Shown: positions 21,288 to 33,656, numbered from the stretch's first letter. The stretch is DNA of 64,000 bases from Gentiana macrophylla (GCA_026214975.1 CM047806.1:55073947-55137946), one strand, 5' to 3'. The notes: generated from the sequence alone by a model not told the origin. Numbers and translations: made by a program.

Positions 21288-23104
21288 TGTTGGAAAGGTG
21301 TCCTAAACCCAATCGGGTTGGACCGGATCCGACTGGGTCGGGTCATTTACAGTCTATTTAGTTCATGTAATAACTTTATTATGATTAATAAAAGCACTTA
21401 TGTTATTATATATTGTTTATCTTCATATTATTTTTTGTATATATATAGTAACGCCCCTAGTATCAATCTGTGATAGAGAAACCATGATAGTGATTATGGT
21501 TGATGAGATCTCTAATCACTATAACAAGGTTGGTACTTTAAAGTCTCTAGTCTTACATATTATCAAATGGGACATTGATAGTATATTCAGACTAGCACGT
21601 ATTGGATGTCTTCTATCTTTTAGAAGATAGGGATAGATCTCGTCTATCGAAGTGTAGGGACACTTGGACTGTACGTGGACGTGTATTAGAGAATGCGTAC
21701 GTTAGACTGACCCCCTTACATTAAGTGTCACACTATGTGGCGGTTGTGTAGTTATCCTTTTGACCGGAGTCTTCATGGCATCACGGTGTAGATTGTCATG
21801 CTTTGACACTATTGAGATTTCTCCTAACCACGGGGCGATAATGCAGTAGTGATTGGGTATGATATTGAAGCATGCGGAGTATACGTGATTGGTCGTCCGG
21901 GAATCGCGTATCCTATGATTGGGATCGAATATCCGAAATGGCCTTCTTATAAGGAATGTCTAGCTCTCGAGAATCTTTGCAAAGTTGGAGTAAATGTGTT
22001 ATTCCGTGAGAGCATGATATCCAGATTATAAGATACGATCGTTAATGTATAGACACTCGAGATACGATCGTATGGATATTATTCTGAGTGATAGGATTGT
22101 AAGTTACACGTAGCGCTTCACATGAAAGGTAGTAGTCATTGCTTTTGACTCTTCCGATGATTGGGGAGTCACGGTGTGTTGCTAGACGCTATCCGTGATC
22201 ATTAGGTATGAAAGGCATTTTAGTAAATTGCACTTTGTGTCTACGGCCAACATATTCGTGAAGCCTATCGGGTCACACACATATGAACATCGAGTCGGAT
22301 TAAAATGCGGTTATAGTTGATAACCAAATAAGGAAAGTTTATCTCTAGACTATAAAGGTTATAGTGGTAAATTAATATGGTAGTATTTATTTATTTGAAT
22401 AAATAAAATACAAGATATTAATTATATACAAATTATATTAATTAAAGAATATTCCGGAAGTCAATTAGTTGACTAATGGGGCGCCATTCTTGAGTGTGTA
22501 AGATACACTTGGATTGTTCACTTTAATTAATAAGATTGCCATAATATTAATATAAGATATTAATTGATTTTGAAAAATAGATTTATGGTAATAAGATAAT
22601 TATAATCAATATAAGATATTGGCAAAATAAATTATAATTAAAGAGATAAATCAATCTAGTTGATTTTCCTTATTTTATTGGAAAAATGTTTTCTTCTCCT
22701 ACACACTAATTGGGGCGCCACCTTTAGCTATAAATAAGAGGTGGGTGTCAAGATCTTTTGTACATCACAATTTCAAGAGTTCATAGTTCTTGTGAAAAAT
22801 AGAGAGCTATCCATAGTGAGTTTGTGAGGGAAGAAAAGGTCCGGTCAAGCAGCCAGAGTTTTTCCGATAGCAATCCAAGGAGGATTCCGGCAAGGGGTTC
22901 GTGTGGATTAGCGATAGAGGCCGGACGCGTGGACGGCTTGCGCATTGAACTACTCTCCGTTGGCGGTCAAAGCGACGATCTTGTAGATCATCTAAGGTAT
23001 AACCGTCAAACTACTTAACGTGTTTATTGCATTAAACGAAGAACGATCTAGAAAAGGAAATCAAATTTTAAATTCCGCTGCGTTAAACTGATGATTTCCT
23101 AACA
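21288..23104 (+). repeat. Copia 1 3' LTR
   Basis: TGTTGGAAAGGTGTCC ... CCTAACA, 1817 bp. It shares diagnostic variants with the 5' LTR of the same element (for example ACCTTTAGCTATAAATAAG) and differs from the copia 2 pair, so both LTRs belong to one insertion. Confidence 0.93.
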
Positions 23105-23990
23105 CTGGTGTATTCCAGAACCTTCCAAGTTAAGTCGGTTGAAGAAAAAAGACGAAAGTACCCTCGGTAACCCAAGAGGCGGTGCCGACTTACCGAGGAT
23201 CCAGATCCTTCCGAAACGCGTTTTCTTGGACGAAGGGTTGAACTAGATGTTCCTAAGTCGGTTTAGATAGCTATAAATAAAAGACTTCGCCTTAGAACAC
23301 AATGTACCATACAATTTACAAGCATTATGCAATAAAAGTTCATTGTTCTTTATTTTATTTATTTTATGAGTTTAGTCGGAGAGATGACGTGTGTCGCGCT
23401 AGGAGAGATCTGAAGGAGATCTACGCTCGTCTTGAGGTATGATTTTCTGTCTTTTCAAGATGTAGATCTATCGTTGTTCTATTCGACTAGTATGTTTTAA
23501 TTGCTTATTTAGTTTAATTATGTAGTAGTTAGTTTATTTTACCCCATGTGTTATAGATCTGATTCGTTGGTGAAGAAATCATGAAATAGTATTTGTGTTC
23601 TTCAGATCTACGATGGTCTATATCGCTAGATATGAATACCTAGTAAATTACTAATTCATGGTTATTGGCGCCAACTACGTTGATCGATAGATTTAATTTA
23701 CATGTTTTTAGTCTGATCAACTATTTGCGTGTCATCGTAAACTAGCATGAAGTACGAATAGTGAAGTGCTATGTTTGGACATTATCTAGAATGGACCCTA
23801 GGAATGTGCTGGTCAATGTCGACAGCTGTCTAGGCGGGTTTGCGGTATGAGTTAGTGCTCAATATCGACAGCTCTAGTTCTTTATACGTATGGGCTATTA
23901 CGGACCAATTGAGGAGGGTAGCTTGCGTATAGATTGTCTACTACCATTGTCGGAGTGGATAGGGTTAGGAGTTGTACCCGTAGCTGAACA
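23105..23990 (+). repeat. Athila 5' LTR, second segment
   Basis: Resumes the Athila LTR after copia 1, matching the 3' LTR from about 41928 to 42804. It contains the TATA box TATAAATA at 23272-23279 and ends in GAACA (23986-23990), the left target duplication of copia 2. Confidence 0.92.
23272..23279 (+). promoter_or_regulatory. TATA box of the Athila 5' LTR
   Basis: TATAAATA after GATAGC; the same core is at 42090-42097 in the 3' LTR. Copia 2 lies between this promoter and the Athila genes. Confidence 0.7.
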
Positions 23991-25807
23991 TGTTGGAAAG
24001 GTGCCCTAAACCAAATCGGGTTGGACCGGATCTGACCGGGTCGGGTCGTTACAGTCTATTTAGTTCATGTAATAACTTTATTATGATTAATAAAAGCACT
24101 TATGTTATTATATATTGTTTATCTTCATGTTATTTTTTGTATATATATAGTAACGTCCCTAGTATCAAACTGTGATAGAGAAACCATTATAATGATTATG
24201 GTTGATAAGATCTCTAATCACTTTAATAAGTTTAATACTTAAATGTCTCTAGTCTTATGTACTGTCAAACGGGACATTGATAGTATAATCAGACTAGCAC
24301 GTATTGGATGTCTTCTATCTTATAGAAGGTAGGGATAAATCATGTCTATCGAAGTGTAGAGACACTTGGACTGTACGTGGACGTGTATTGGAAAATGCGT
24401 ACGTTAGACGGACCCACTTACATTAAGTGTCACACTATGTGGCGGTTGTGTAATTATCCTTTTGACCGGAGTCTTCATGCCATCACGGTGTGGATTGTCA
24501 TGCTTTTACACTATTGAGATTTCCCCTAGCCACGGGGCGATCATGCGGTAGTGATTGGGTGTGATATTGAAGCATGCGGAGTATACATGATTGGTCGTCC
24601 GGGAATAGTGTATCCTATGATTAGGATCGAATATCCAAAATGGCCTTCTTATAAGGAATGTCTACGTCTCGAGAATCTTTGCAAAGTGGGAGTAAATGTG
24701 TTATTCTGAGAGAGCATGATATCCAGATTATAAGATACAATCGTTAATGTATTGACACTCGAGATACGATCGTATGGATATTATTACAGCGATGGGATTG
24801 TAAGTTACACGATGGCGGTTTACATGAAAGGTAGTAGTCATTGCTTTTGACTCTTCCGATGATTGGGAAGTCACGGTGTGTTGCTAGGCGTTATCCCGTG
24901 ATCGTTAGGCATGAGGGGTATTTTAGTAATTTGCACTTTGTGTCTACGGACAACATATTTGGAAGCCTATCGAGTCACACACATATGAACTTCGAGTCGG
25001 ATTAAAATGCGGTTATAGTTGATAACCAAATAAGGAAAATTTATCTCTAGACTACAAAGGTTATAGTGGTAAATTAATATGGTGGTATTTATTTATATGA
25101 ATAAATAAAATACAAGATATTAATCATATACAAATTATATTAATTAAAAAATATTCCAGAAGTAAATTTATTGACTATAGGGGCGCCCCATTTGATGTGT
25201 ATAAGATACACTTGGATTGTGCGCTTTAAATAATAAGATTACCATAATATTAATATAAGATATTAATTGATTTTGGAAAAATAGATATATGGTAATAAGA
25301 TAATTATATTCAATATAAGATATTGGCAATATTAATTATAATAAAAGAGATAAATCAATCTAGAAGATTTTTCTTATTTTATTGGGAAAATGTTTTCTTC
25401 TCCTCCACACCAAGATGGGGCGCCCCTCTCACTATAAATAAGAGGTGGGTGGCAAGCTCTTTTGTACATCACAATTGCAAGAGCTCATAGTTCTTGTGTA
25501 AAATCGAGAGTATACTACAGTGAGTTGGAGAGAGAGGAAAAAGGCCGGTCTAGCAACCGGAGTTTTCCAATAGCAATCCAAGGAGGATTCCGGCGAGGAG
25601 TTCGTGTGGATTAGCGATAGAGGCCGGACACGTGGACGGCTTGCGCACTGTACTACTCTCCGTTAACGGTCAAAGCGACGATCTTATAGATCATCAAGGT
25701 ATAACCGTCAAACTACTTAATGTGTTTATTGCATTAAACGAAGAACGATCTAGAAAAAGGAAATCAAATTTTAAATTCCGTTGCGTTAAACTAGTGATTT
25801 CCTAACA
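23991..25807 (+). repeat. Copia 2 5' LTR
   Basis: TGTTGGAAAGGTGCCC ... CCTAACA, 1817 bp, TATA box at 25433-25440. It shares the variant CCTCTCACTATAAATAAG with its 3' LTR and not with copia 1. Confidence 0.95.
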
Positions 25808-25808
25808 G

Positions 25809-25821
25809 TGGTAGCAGAGCC
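25809..25821 (+). other. Primer binding site of copia 2
   Basis: TGGTAGCAGAGCC, one base after the LTR; complementary in type to the 3' end of initiator methionine tRNA. Confidence 0.85.
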
Positions 25822-27717
25822 AGACTTCGAGCTTAAGCAATAAGCATAATTTAATTGCGTAGTATTTAATCGATAGATGCACGATCTATAATCGCGAAAC
25901 GTTTAAAACAAAAAAAAGGAATCGATGGGGGCTCGGTTGACTGGCGGCGGCCCCTTCCACGGTGGCGGCTGGGCGGCGGCGGCAGCTCTCTGAGCTTCCG
26001 GAGTCGGCCGGCTTCTACAAAAGGGAGGATCAATTCGTTGTTCGTTTTGTGATATTTATTGTGCATAAATATCTCTTTTGTTTAGTTGTGTCATATGGCA
26101 TGCCAATGGTTCAAATAGTTTGGGCCATTGGGAAACCATAGTGGCATATTGGTCTTTCCAAATTTTGATTTAGAATAGGCCTAGGCCCTTTTCAAATATT
26201 TGATTTGTAAAAGGCTTAGGCCTAGGCCACTTCCAAAATTTTTATTCTGGAAAGTGGCCAGGCCTAAACCAAAATTATTTGGCATTTCCAAATATTTGAT
26301 TTGGAATAGGCCTAGGCCCTTTTCAAATATTTGATTTGTAAAAGGCCTAGGCCTAGGCCACTTCCAAAATTTTGATTTTGGAAAATGGCCAGGCCTAAGC
26401 CAAATTTGGTTTAGGAAGATGCCTTTAGGTTTAGGAAACCAAATGCATCCCTTTTGGTTAAGAACCAAAAAGGAAAGGAAACAAATTGGAGATTTTATAA
26501 TTTTAATTTTATTTTGAATAGTACAAATTTAATAAAATTGAAATTAAAATCGATTTAAAATTAAATGTTAATTTTAATTTTCGATTAAGTTATATAATTT
26601 ATTAAAAGTTAGTTAATTATTTGATGTGATAAAATAAAGACGCATAAGTAGTTAAAATTAGAATTTAATCTTTTTCATAAGATAAAATTGTATGAATTAG
26701 ATGTGTAGATATAATATGATTATATGGACTCCGATTGATCATGGACTCGACCAATATGATAGATGTGAATGTTTTCTTTATGTTGGTTTTTGAAATTGTC
26801 CTAGGCCGTTATGAAGAACGTGACCTAGTTTATTTTTGCATTTATCCCATTCCCGTTAGCTCCCCCCAGTGTGCGGCGGGTGTAATTATTTATTAGATAT
26901 ATTATTATGCAACAAGAATAGAGCAAGAAGATGAAGAACAAAGAGAGATAAAGAACCCATTGGTGTACAGTAATAAAGATCCTATTGGCGGTTGCAGATA
27001 CCCTTAGTTTGTGACCCACGGTTTCGTCAGTTGTATTCGAAACCGCACCTAATAAAAGTCCATGATCATACCGGTTATTTTGTGCATGGAATGTTGTGTA
27101 TGTTTTACTTTATATGATATCGTAGTAATATGCACATAGTAGATGAGACCATAATCAAACAAAATTAATTAAGTGAATTAATTTAAAATTATTCCCACGC
27201 CAAAAATCGAGCCAAAATTGTCTCCCAATATTATAATGAAGGTGAAGAGTTCTTGTTCGGATCCAACTGATCGGCCCTCATCGGGAGTTGACCTACCACG
27301 GGTATATCGTTATTATCGAGATATGATCATTACGAGATCTCATGAATATTTGGGTTACGACTCGACTAAAATCTTGCGGTGATTGGCTCTCGCCAGGACC
27401 GTTTGATTTTAGAGACAAGGGGTTGACTATCACATAGAGATGTGAAACGTCAAAGAGTTGACTAGTCAGCCACTTGGAGCCGCATACGATGCATTGGTAG
27501 AGTACCGCCTTTAAAAATTATCTCGGTTGATCGGCCCTCGTCATGAATCGAGATAACTTGATGGGATCCCAGCCACTAAAGAATTAATTAAATTCTTGAA
27601 AGCTAATTGGGAATAGTTGGCTAGTGGGAGTAAAACCTTATAAAATTTTAAGTGCAAATTTAGGGTTTTAATACATGAGCTTTTACTTATTCTATCTTTA
27701 TTTATTGTTGTAGAAAA
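25822..27717 (+). other. Copia 2 untranslated leader
   Basis: Contains a GC-rich patch (25925-26020), two 130-bp tandem units (26151-26410) and the hairpin cluster. Hairpin 2 has outer stem CTAAAATC (27366-27373) / GATTTTAG (27405-27412) and inner GCGGT / ACCGT. Hairpin 3 is an 11-bp stem, 27518-27528 with 27546-27556. No long frame. Confidence 0.8.
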
Positions 27718-28600
27718 ATGTCAAACAAATTGAACCTTCGTTTTATCATCAACAATAAGCTTGACGAAACTAATTTTCTCGATTGGGAAAGAAACCTCAA
27801 AATCGTTTTGAGGCACGAGAAGATTGGCTATGTCTTGGGCGAGGCCCTACCGGAAGAGCCCGATGAGGGTTCGGTTGCACACTGTTCTGACAATACTGAT
27901 GCTACATGTATCATGCTTGCTTTGATGACACCTGAACTGCATAAACAACATGAGTCTATGGACGCCTACACAATCATGGTCCACCTAAAGGAACTCTATG
28001 CTTTTCAGTCTCGCACTGAGAGGTACGAGGTCTCGAAGGCCCTGTTTAGTTGTAATATGGCATCTGGGACTGCTGTGGGGTCACATATGCTTAAGATGAT
28101 CGGGTACATAGAGAGGCTTGGGAAACTGGGCCACAAATTGGAGCGAGAATTGAGTATTGACTTGATTCTACAATCTCTACTGATTCATTCTCATGATTCG
28201 TGATGAATTATCACATGAACAAGATAGATTGCTCCCTTGCGAGTTATTGAACATGTTGAAAAGCTCTTTGAGGAGCGTGGGGAAGGAAAGCAAGTGTTGC
28301 TAGTCACTTCAAGCAAGAGGCAAGGCCAAAGCCCGAAAAAGTCCATGAAGGCGAAGGCTGCACCTAAGCCAACGCCTAAAATAGCGAAAGACAAATCCAA
28401 GGATGCTTGCTTCCATTCTTTGTGAGACCGGACATTGGAAGAGAAATTGCAAAGGCTTCTTGAGTACCAAGAAGAAGCATTCTGATGCTTCGACTTCAGG
28501 TATATTTATGATTGAGATCAACATTACTTCTTCTAAGTCTAACCACTTGGTATTAGATACTAGTTGTGGTTCTCATATTTGTACGAATATGCAGGCACTA
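27718..28600 (+). pseudogene. Copia 2 gag and protease relic
   Basis: ATG at 27718 opens 161 codons: MSNKLNLRFIINNKLDETNF, then DWERNLKIVLRHEKIGYVLG and the helical gag region, stopping at 28201-28203 after a frameshift where the family continues. The zinc knuckle near 28405 is split by a shift: the first Cys pair is damaged (CFHSL) while CETGHWKRNC is seen in another frame. The protease active-site area reads LDTSCGSHICTNM around 28551-28590, with the catalytic Asp kept. No complete product is possible. Confidence 0.87.
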
Positions 28601-28885
28601 AGAAGACTAGAGAACTGAGGAAAGGAGAGGTGGACCTACGCGTTGGAAATGGAGCAAGTGTTGCTGCGTTGGCCGTAGGAGTTTATTTTCTTTCATTGCC
28701 CAATGGGTTAGTACTAGAACTTAATAACTGTTATTTTGTCCTGCTCTTATGTTGAGCATTATTTCTATTTCCGCATTAGATGTTGATGATTTTCATTTAC
28801 GTTTGAGAATAAATGTTGTTCTTTTTCACGTGATGGAATCTTTTATGGTACTAGTATACTTAGCAATGGTCTCTACATATTAGAT

Positions 28886-29632
28886 ATGAATGTTGACGTA
28901 CTTAATATAAATAACAAGAAAGCCAAGACAAATGACTTGAATGAATCCTACTTATGGCATTGTATTCTTGACCATATAAATAAGAATCGTATTTCCAAAC
29001 TCCATACAGATGGAATGTTGGATCAATTCGATTATGAATCATTTGATACATGCGAAGCTTGTTTACTTGGCAAGATGACAAAGTCACCTTTTAGTGGCAA
29101 AGGGATAACATCCAATGAATTGCTTGAGCTCATACATACTGATGTATGTGGCCCAATGTCAATTCAAGCCAAAGGAGGATACTCTTATTTTATCACTTTC
29201 ACTGATGACCATTCTCGTTATGGTTATATATATTTAATGAAGTATAAGTCTGAAGCCTTCAAAAAGTTCAAGGGATTCAGAAGTGAAGTGGAGAAACAAC
29301 TGGGTAAAGAAATCAAAACACTTCGATCTGATCGAGGCGGAGAATACCTAGATGGAGAGTTTCAAGATTATTTGAAGAAGAATGGGATTCTACCTGAATG
29401 GACCCCTCCCGGGATGCCACAGATGAATGGCATGTTTGAGAGGAGGAACCACACCTTGTTAGACATGGTGCGATCCATGATGAGCTACACAGTTCTCCCA
29501 AAATCATTTTGGGGGTATGCTCTAGAAACTGCATCATATACACTGAACCGAGTTCCATCAAAGACGGTTGAATCCACACCATACGAGGTATGGCGCAAGA
29601 GGAAACCGAGTCTAGCATATCTTAAACCTTAG
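28886..29632 (+). pseudogene. Copia 2 integrase, longest intact piece
   Basis: An open frame of 248 codons covers the pre-integrase region (ESYLWHCILDHINKNRI; CEACLLGKMTKSPF) and the whole catalytic core: Asp in LIHTDVCGPM, Asp in RSDRGGEYLDGEF, Glu in the QMNGMFERRNHTL motif, then FWGYALETASYTLNRVPSKT. It stops at TAG 29630-29632 and resumes in another frame at 29648 (VGYPRETRGYQFYHPEEQ). The pre-integrase motif has D for G in LDH, so part of the zinc domain is altered. It is the best-preserved pol piece of this family here. Confidence 0.9.
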
Positions 29633-29914
29633 GGTTGTCCGACTTACGTGAAGCGGATGATGCCTGACAAATTAGAGGCTAGATCTGACAAATGTCTGTT
29701 TGTGGGTTATCCTAGAGAAACTAGAGGATACCAGTTTTACCATCCTGAGGAACAAAAGGTGTTTGTTGCCAGGACTGTCCACTTTCTAGAGAAAGAGTTT
29801 ATTGTGGATAGGGTCAGTGGGAGTAAGATTGATCTTGAAGAAATTCGAGAACCACTTACAGATAACAGTCAGTTAATGGAAGTAGAGGAATCGCCACACA
29901 CAGATGGGGACCTT

Positions 29915-30145
29915 TGCCAAAATACCATTATTGAGGCAAGGCAATTTCTGGACTACCATTCCGTTGTCGAAATACCACTCCGTTTTTCGCGTTTTAGGTG
30001 TTTTTGGAACCAAACTAAACCCTAATTGGGAAGGGGAACCCCAATAGGGGATTTGTGTACCTTAAGATCGTGCACATTTGTGAAAAAAATGGGAGAAAAT
30101 CGCGAACCAAAATCGTGAAAATTGCACTAAAGTGGTATTTCCACA
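29915..30145. mobile_element. Probable MITE inside copia 2 pol
   Basis: About 231 bp not present at this position in copia 1. The ends are inverted: TGCCAAAATACCA at the left and the complement of TGTGGAAATACCA at the right (10 of 13 matching). Internally there is another GAAATACCACT / AGTGGTATTTC pair. A TTT may be duplicated at the borders (29913-29915, 30146-30148), but this is too short to be sure. No coding capacity. Superfamily unknown. Confidence 0.55.
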
Positions 30146-30229
30146 TTTACACCATAGAATGGGTGGCGTTCCAGAAAAAATCCCCACATTAGATGTGACA
30201 TCAGCCTCTACCGTGGACACACTAGCACT

Positions 30230-31100
30230 TCAAAGATCCACCAAGGAATTCCGTGAACCCGAAAGGTATAATGGCGTGTATCTCATGGAAGATGAGGACC
30301 CTAGAACTTATAAGGAAGTGCTATTAAGGCATGACAAAGAGAAATGGCTGGAAGCCATGAATTCTGAAATGGAATCCATGAAAGACAACCAAGTTTGGAA
30401 CTTGATCCACCTGAAGGAATAGTTCCTATAGGGTGTAAATGGGTCTTTAAGTGAAAGACCAACATGGACGGTAACGTGACTACCTATAAGGCTAGGTTAG
30501 TGGCAAAAGGTTATAAGCAAAGACAAGGAGTTGACTATGATGAAACTTTTTCGCCTGTTGCCATGTTAAAATCCATTAGAATTTTGCTCACTATTGCAGC
30601 ATACCATGATTACGAAATCTGGCAGATGGATGTGAAAACAGCTTTCCTTAACGGGAACACATGTCGAGGAGGTGTATATGACACGACTGATGGTTTCACA
30701 ACCAATGGCGCCAAGATGGTGTGTAAAGCGCAAAGATCCATTTATGGATTAAAGCAAGCTTCGAAGTTGGAATCTTCGCTTTGATGAGATAATCAAACAG
30801 TTTGATTTCATCAAGAATGAAGATGAGCCCTGTGTTTACAAGAAGGTTAGTGGGAGTGCCATTGTATTCTTAGTGCTTTATGTAGACGACATATTGCTCA
30901 CAGGGAATGATATGCCTATGTTACAATCAATCAAAGCTTGGTTATCCAAGAACTTCTCAATGAAGGACTTGGGTGAAGCAACCTATATTCTAGGAACAAA
31001 GATCTATAAAGATAGATCTAAGAGGTTGCTTGTGCCTGCGCGCAATCCACCTCTATAGACAAAGCGTGAAGAGATTCGGCATGAGGCGCCCAAGAAAGGA
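30230..31100 (+). pseudogene. Copia 2 reverse transcriptase relic
   Basis: Starts after the MITE with EPERYNGVYLMEDEDPRTYK and DNQVWNL. A TGA at 30451-30453 lies just before DGNVTTYKARLVAKGYKQRQ. Then GVDYDETFSPVAMLKSIRIL, WQMDVKTAFLNG and the intact catalytic box LYVDDILLTGND (30876 onward). Frameshifts are near 30780, 31050 and 31090. Compared with copia 1 the YVDD box is preserved. Confidence 0.88.
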
Positions 31101-31173
31101 TTGCTTTGCCCATGTCACATGGGGTCTACTGTCGAAGGAATAAGTCCTAAGACGAGAGGAGGAAAGGGCACAA

Positions 31174-31827
31174 ATGAGTAAGATCCCTTATGCTTCGGCA
31201 ATCAGGTCTATCATGTATGCCATGTTGTGCACAAGACCAGATGTCTCGTATCCTCTTAGTATGACTAGTAGGTACCAGTCCAATCCAGGTGATGGTCACT
31301 GGATTGCTGTCAAGAATATCCTCAAGTACATGAGATGTACTAGTGATATGTTCCTGGTTTTCGGGAACGATGATTTAGTTTTACGAGGTAACACAGATGC
31401 CAGTTTCCAAACTGACAAGGATGACTTTAAGTCACAATCTGGATTTGTTTTCACGCGTTACGGCGGAGCAGTGAGCTGGAAGAGTTCCAAGCATGAGACA
31501 ACTACAGACTTTACAACGGAAGCCGAAAACATAGCAGACTCGGAGGCGGTGAAGGAAGCAGTTTGAATGAAGAAGTTCATTACTGAACTTGGTGTGGTTC
31601 CCTCCATTGAAGGTCCAATGCCTTTGCATTGTGATAATAATGGAGCGATATCTCAGTCAAAGGAACCAAGGTCTCATCAGAAGTCCAAACATGTGCTACG
31701 GCGCTATCACTTGATTATAGAGATAGTAGATAGAGGAGATGTAAAGATAGATAAAGTCTACACGGATGAAAAACATGAGAAACATGTTCACTTACACGGG
31801 CTTAGGCATATGGGTGGTTGGCTTTAG
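31174..31827 (+). pseudogene. Copia 2 RNase H relic with in-frame deletion
   Basis: Two open pieces. 31174-31566 carries TRPDVSYPLSMTSRYQSN and TDASFQTDKDDFKSQSGFVF, then a TTEAEN segment, ending at a TGA where the family has Trp. 31567-31827 carries LHCDNNGAISQSKEPRSHQK and ends GLRHMGGWL. Between TDE and KHEKHVH about 13 residues present in copia 1 (IADPLTKALSQ) are missing without a frame change. Confidence 0.88.
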
Positions 31828-31830
31828 GCC

Positions 31831-31840
31831 AAGTGGGAGA
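31831..31840 (+). other. Polypurine tract of copia 2
   Basis: AAGTGGGAGA then T and the 3' LTR start at 31842. Confidence 0.8.
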
Positions 31841-31841
31841 T

Positions 31842-33651
31842 TGTTGGAAAGGTGCCCTAAACCCAATCGAGTTGGACCGGATCCGACCGGGTCGGGTCGT
31901 TTACAGTCTATTTAGTTCATGTAATAACTTTATTATGATTAATAAAAGCACTTATGTTATTATATATTGTTTATCTTCATGTTTTGTTGTATATATATAG
32001 TAACGTCCCTAGTATCAAACTGTGATAGAGAAACCATGATACTGATTATGGTTGATAAGATCTCTAATCACTTCAATAAGTTTAATACTTAAATGTCTCT
32101 AGTCTTTTGTACTGTCAAACGGGACATTGCTAGTATAATCATAATAACACGTATTGGATGTCTTCTATCTTATAGAAGTTTGGGATAGATCTTGTCTATC
32201 GAAGTGTAGAGGCACTTGGACTGTACGTGGACGTGTATTGGAGAATGCGTACGTTAGACTGGCCCACTTACATTAAATGTCACACTATGTGGCGGTTGTG
32301 TAATTATCCTTTTGACCGGAGTCTTCATTGCATCACTGTGTGGATTGTCATGCTTTGACACTATTAAGATTTTGCCTAGCCATGGGGTGATCATGCGGTA
32401 GTGATTGGGTGTGATATTGAAGCATGCGGAGTATACATGATTGGTCATCCAGGAATCGCGTATCCTATGATTGGGATCGAATATCCGAAATGGCCTTCTT
32501 GTAAGGAATGTCTAGCTCTCGAGAATCTTTGCAAAATAGGAGTAAATGTGTTATTCCGAGAGAGCATGATATCAATATTATAAGATACGATCGTTAATGT
32601 ATTGACACTCGAGATACGATCGTTTGGATATTATTACAGCGATGGGATTGTTAGTTACACGGTAACTGCTTTACATGAAGGGTAGCAGTCATTGCTTTTG
32701 ACTCTTCCGATGATTGGGGGTCACGGTGTGTTGCTAGACGCTATCCCGTGATCGTTAGGTATGAGGGGCATTTTAGTAATTTGCACTTTGTGTCTACGGC
32801 CAACATATTCGGAAGCCTATCGGGTCACACATATGAACTTCGAGTCGGATTAAAATGCGGTTATAGTTGATAACCAAATAAGGAAAGTTTATCTCTTGAC
32901 TATAAAGGTTATAGTGGTAAATTAATATGGTGGTATTTATTTATTATGAATAAATAAAATACAAGATATTAATTATATACAAATTATATTAATTAAAGAA
33001 TATTCTGGAAGTCAATTTATTGACTATAGGGGCGTCACATTTGATGTGTATAAGATACACTTGGATTGTGCACTTTAATTAGTAAGATTACATAATATTA
33101 ATATAAGATATAGATTTTGGAAAAATAGATTTATGGTAATAAGATAATTATATTCAATATAAGATATTAGCAATATTAATTATAATAAAAGAGATAAATC
33201 AATCTAGAAGATTTTCCTTATTTTATTGGGAAAAGGTTTTCTTCTCCTCCACACCAAGATGGGGCGCCCCTCTCACTATAAATAAGAGGTGGGTGTCAAG
33301 CTCTTTTGTACATCACAATTGCAAGAGCTCATAGTTCTTGTGTAAAATAGAGAGCATCCTATAGTGAGTTGGAGAGAGGGGAAAAAGGTCGGTCTAGCAA
33401 CCGGAGTTTTCCAATAAAAATCCAAGGAGGATTCCGGCGAGGAGTTCGTGTGGATTAGCGATAGAGGCCGGACACGTGGATGGCTCGCGCATTGTACTAC
33501 TCTCCGTTGATGGTCAAAGCGACGATCTTATAGATCATCAAGGTATAACCGTCAAACTACTTAACATGTTTATTGCATTAAACGAAGAACGATCTAGAAA
33601 AAGGAAATCAAATTTTAAATTCCGCTGCGTTAAACTATTGATTTCCTAACG
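31842..33651 (+). repeat. Copia 2 3' LTR
   Basis: TGTTGGAAAGGTGCCC ... CCTAACG, 1810 bp, TATA box at 33277-33284. The last base is G instead of A. Directly followed by the target duplication GAACA. Confidence 0.95.
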
Positions 33652-33656
33652 GAACA

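Larger units (their letters stand above)
13605..23104 (+). mobile_element. Copia 1 (Angela/Tork-like Ty1/copia), degenerate
   Basis: A 9.5 kb element with LTRs of 1815 bp (13605-15419) and 1817 bp (21288-23104). It has an initiator-Met-type primer site, a 1.9 kb leader, one gag-pol coding region in copia order (gag, protease, integrase, RT, RNase H) and a polypurine tract AAGTGGGAGA. The coding region has stops from codon 5 onward and many shifts. The flanks do not show a clear duplication (CTGAA before, CTGGT after), and about 17 bp of Athila LTR seen in the intact 3' LTR are missing at the junction. Copia 2 is a sister copy of the same family. Confidence 0.93.
23991..33651 (+). mobile_element. 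Copia 2 (same family as copia 1), degenerate
   Basis: A 9661-bp element with the perfect target duplication GAACA (23986-23990 and 33652-33656). LTRs are 23991-25807 and 31842-33651. Layout is as in copia 1: primer site, leader with repeats and hairpins, gag-pol, polypurine tract. It carries a probable MITE in the coding region and an in-frame loss at the end of RNase H. It lies inside the Athila 5' LTR, 886 bp downstream of copia 1 in Athila coordinates. Confidence 0.95.

Noticed and set aside
26181..26468. 95-codon minus-strand frame in the copia 2 leader
   Set aside because: It is the translation of the tandem leader repeats (repeating Phe/Leu/Gly pattern) and is absent as a frame in copia 1.
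13605..33651. Copia 1 and copia 2 as products of one segmental duplication
   Set aside because: Each has its own matching LTR pair and subfamily variants, and copia 2 has its own target duplication; they are independent insertions.
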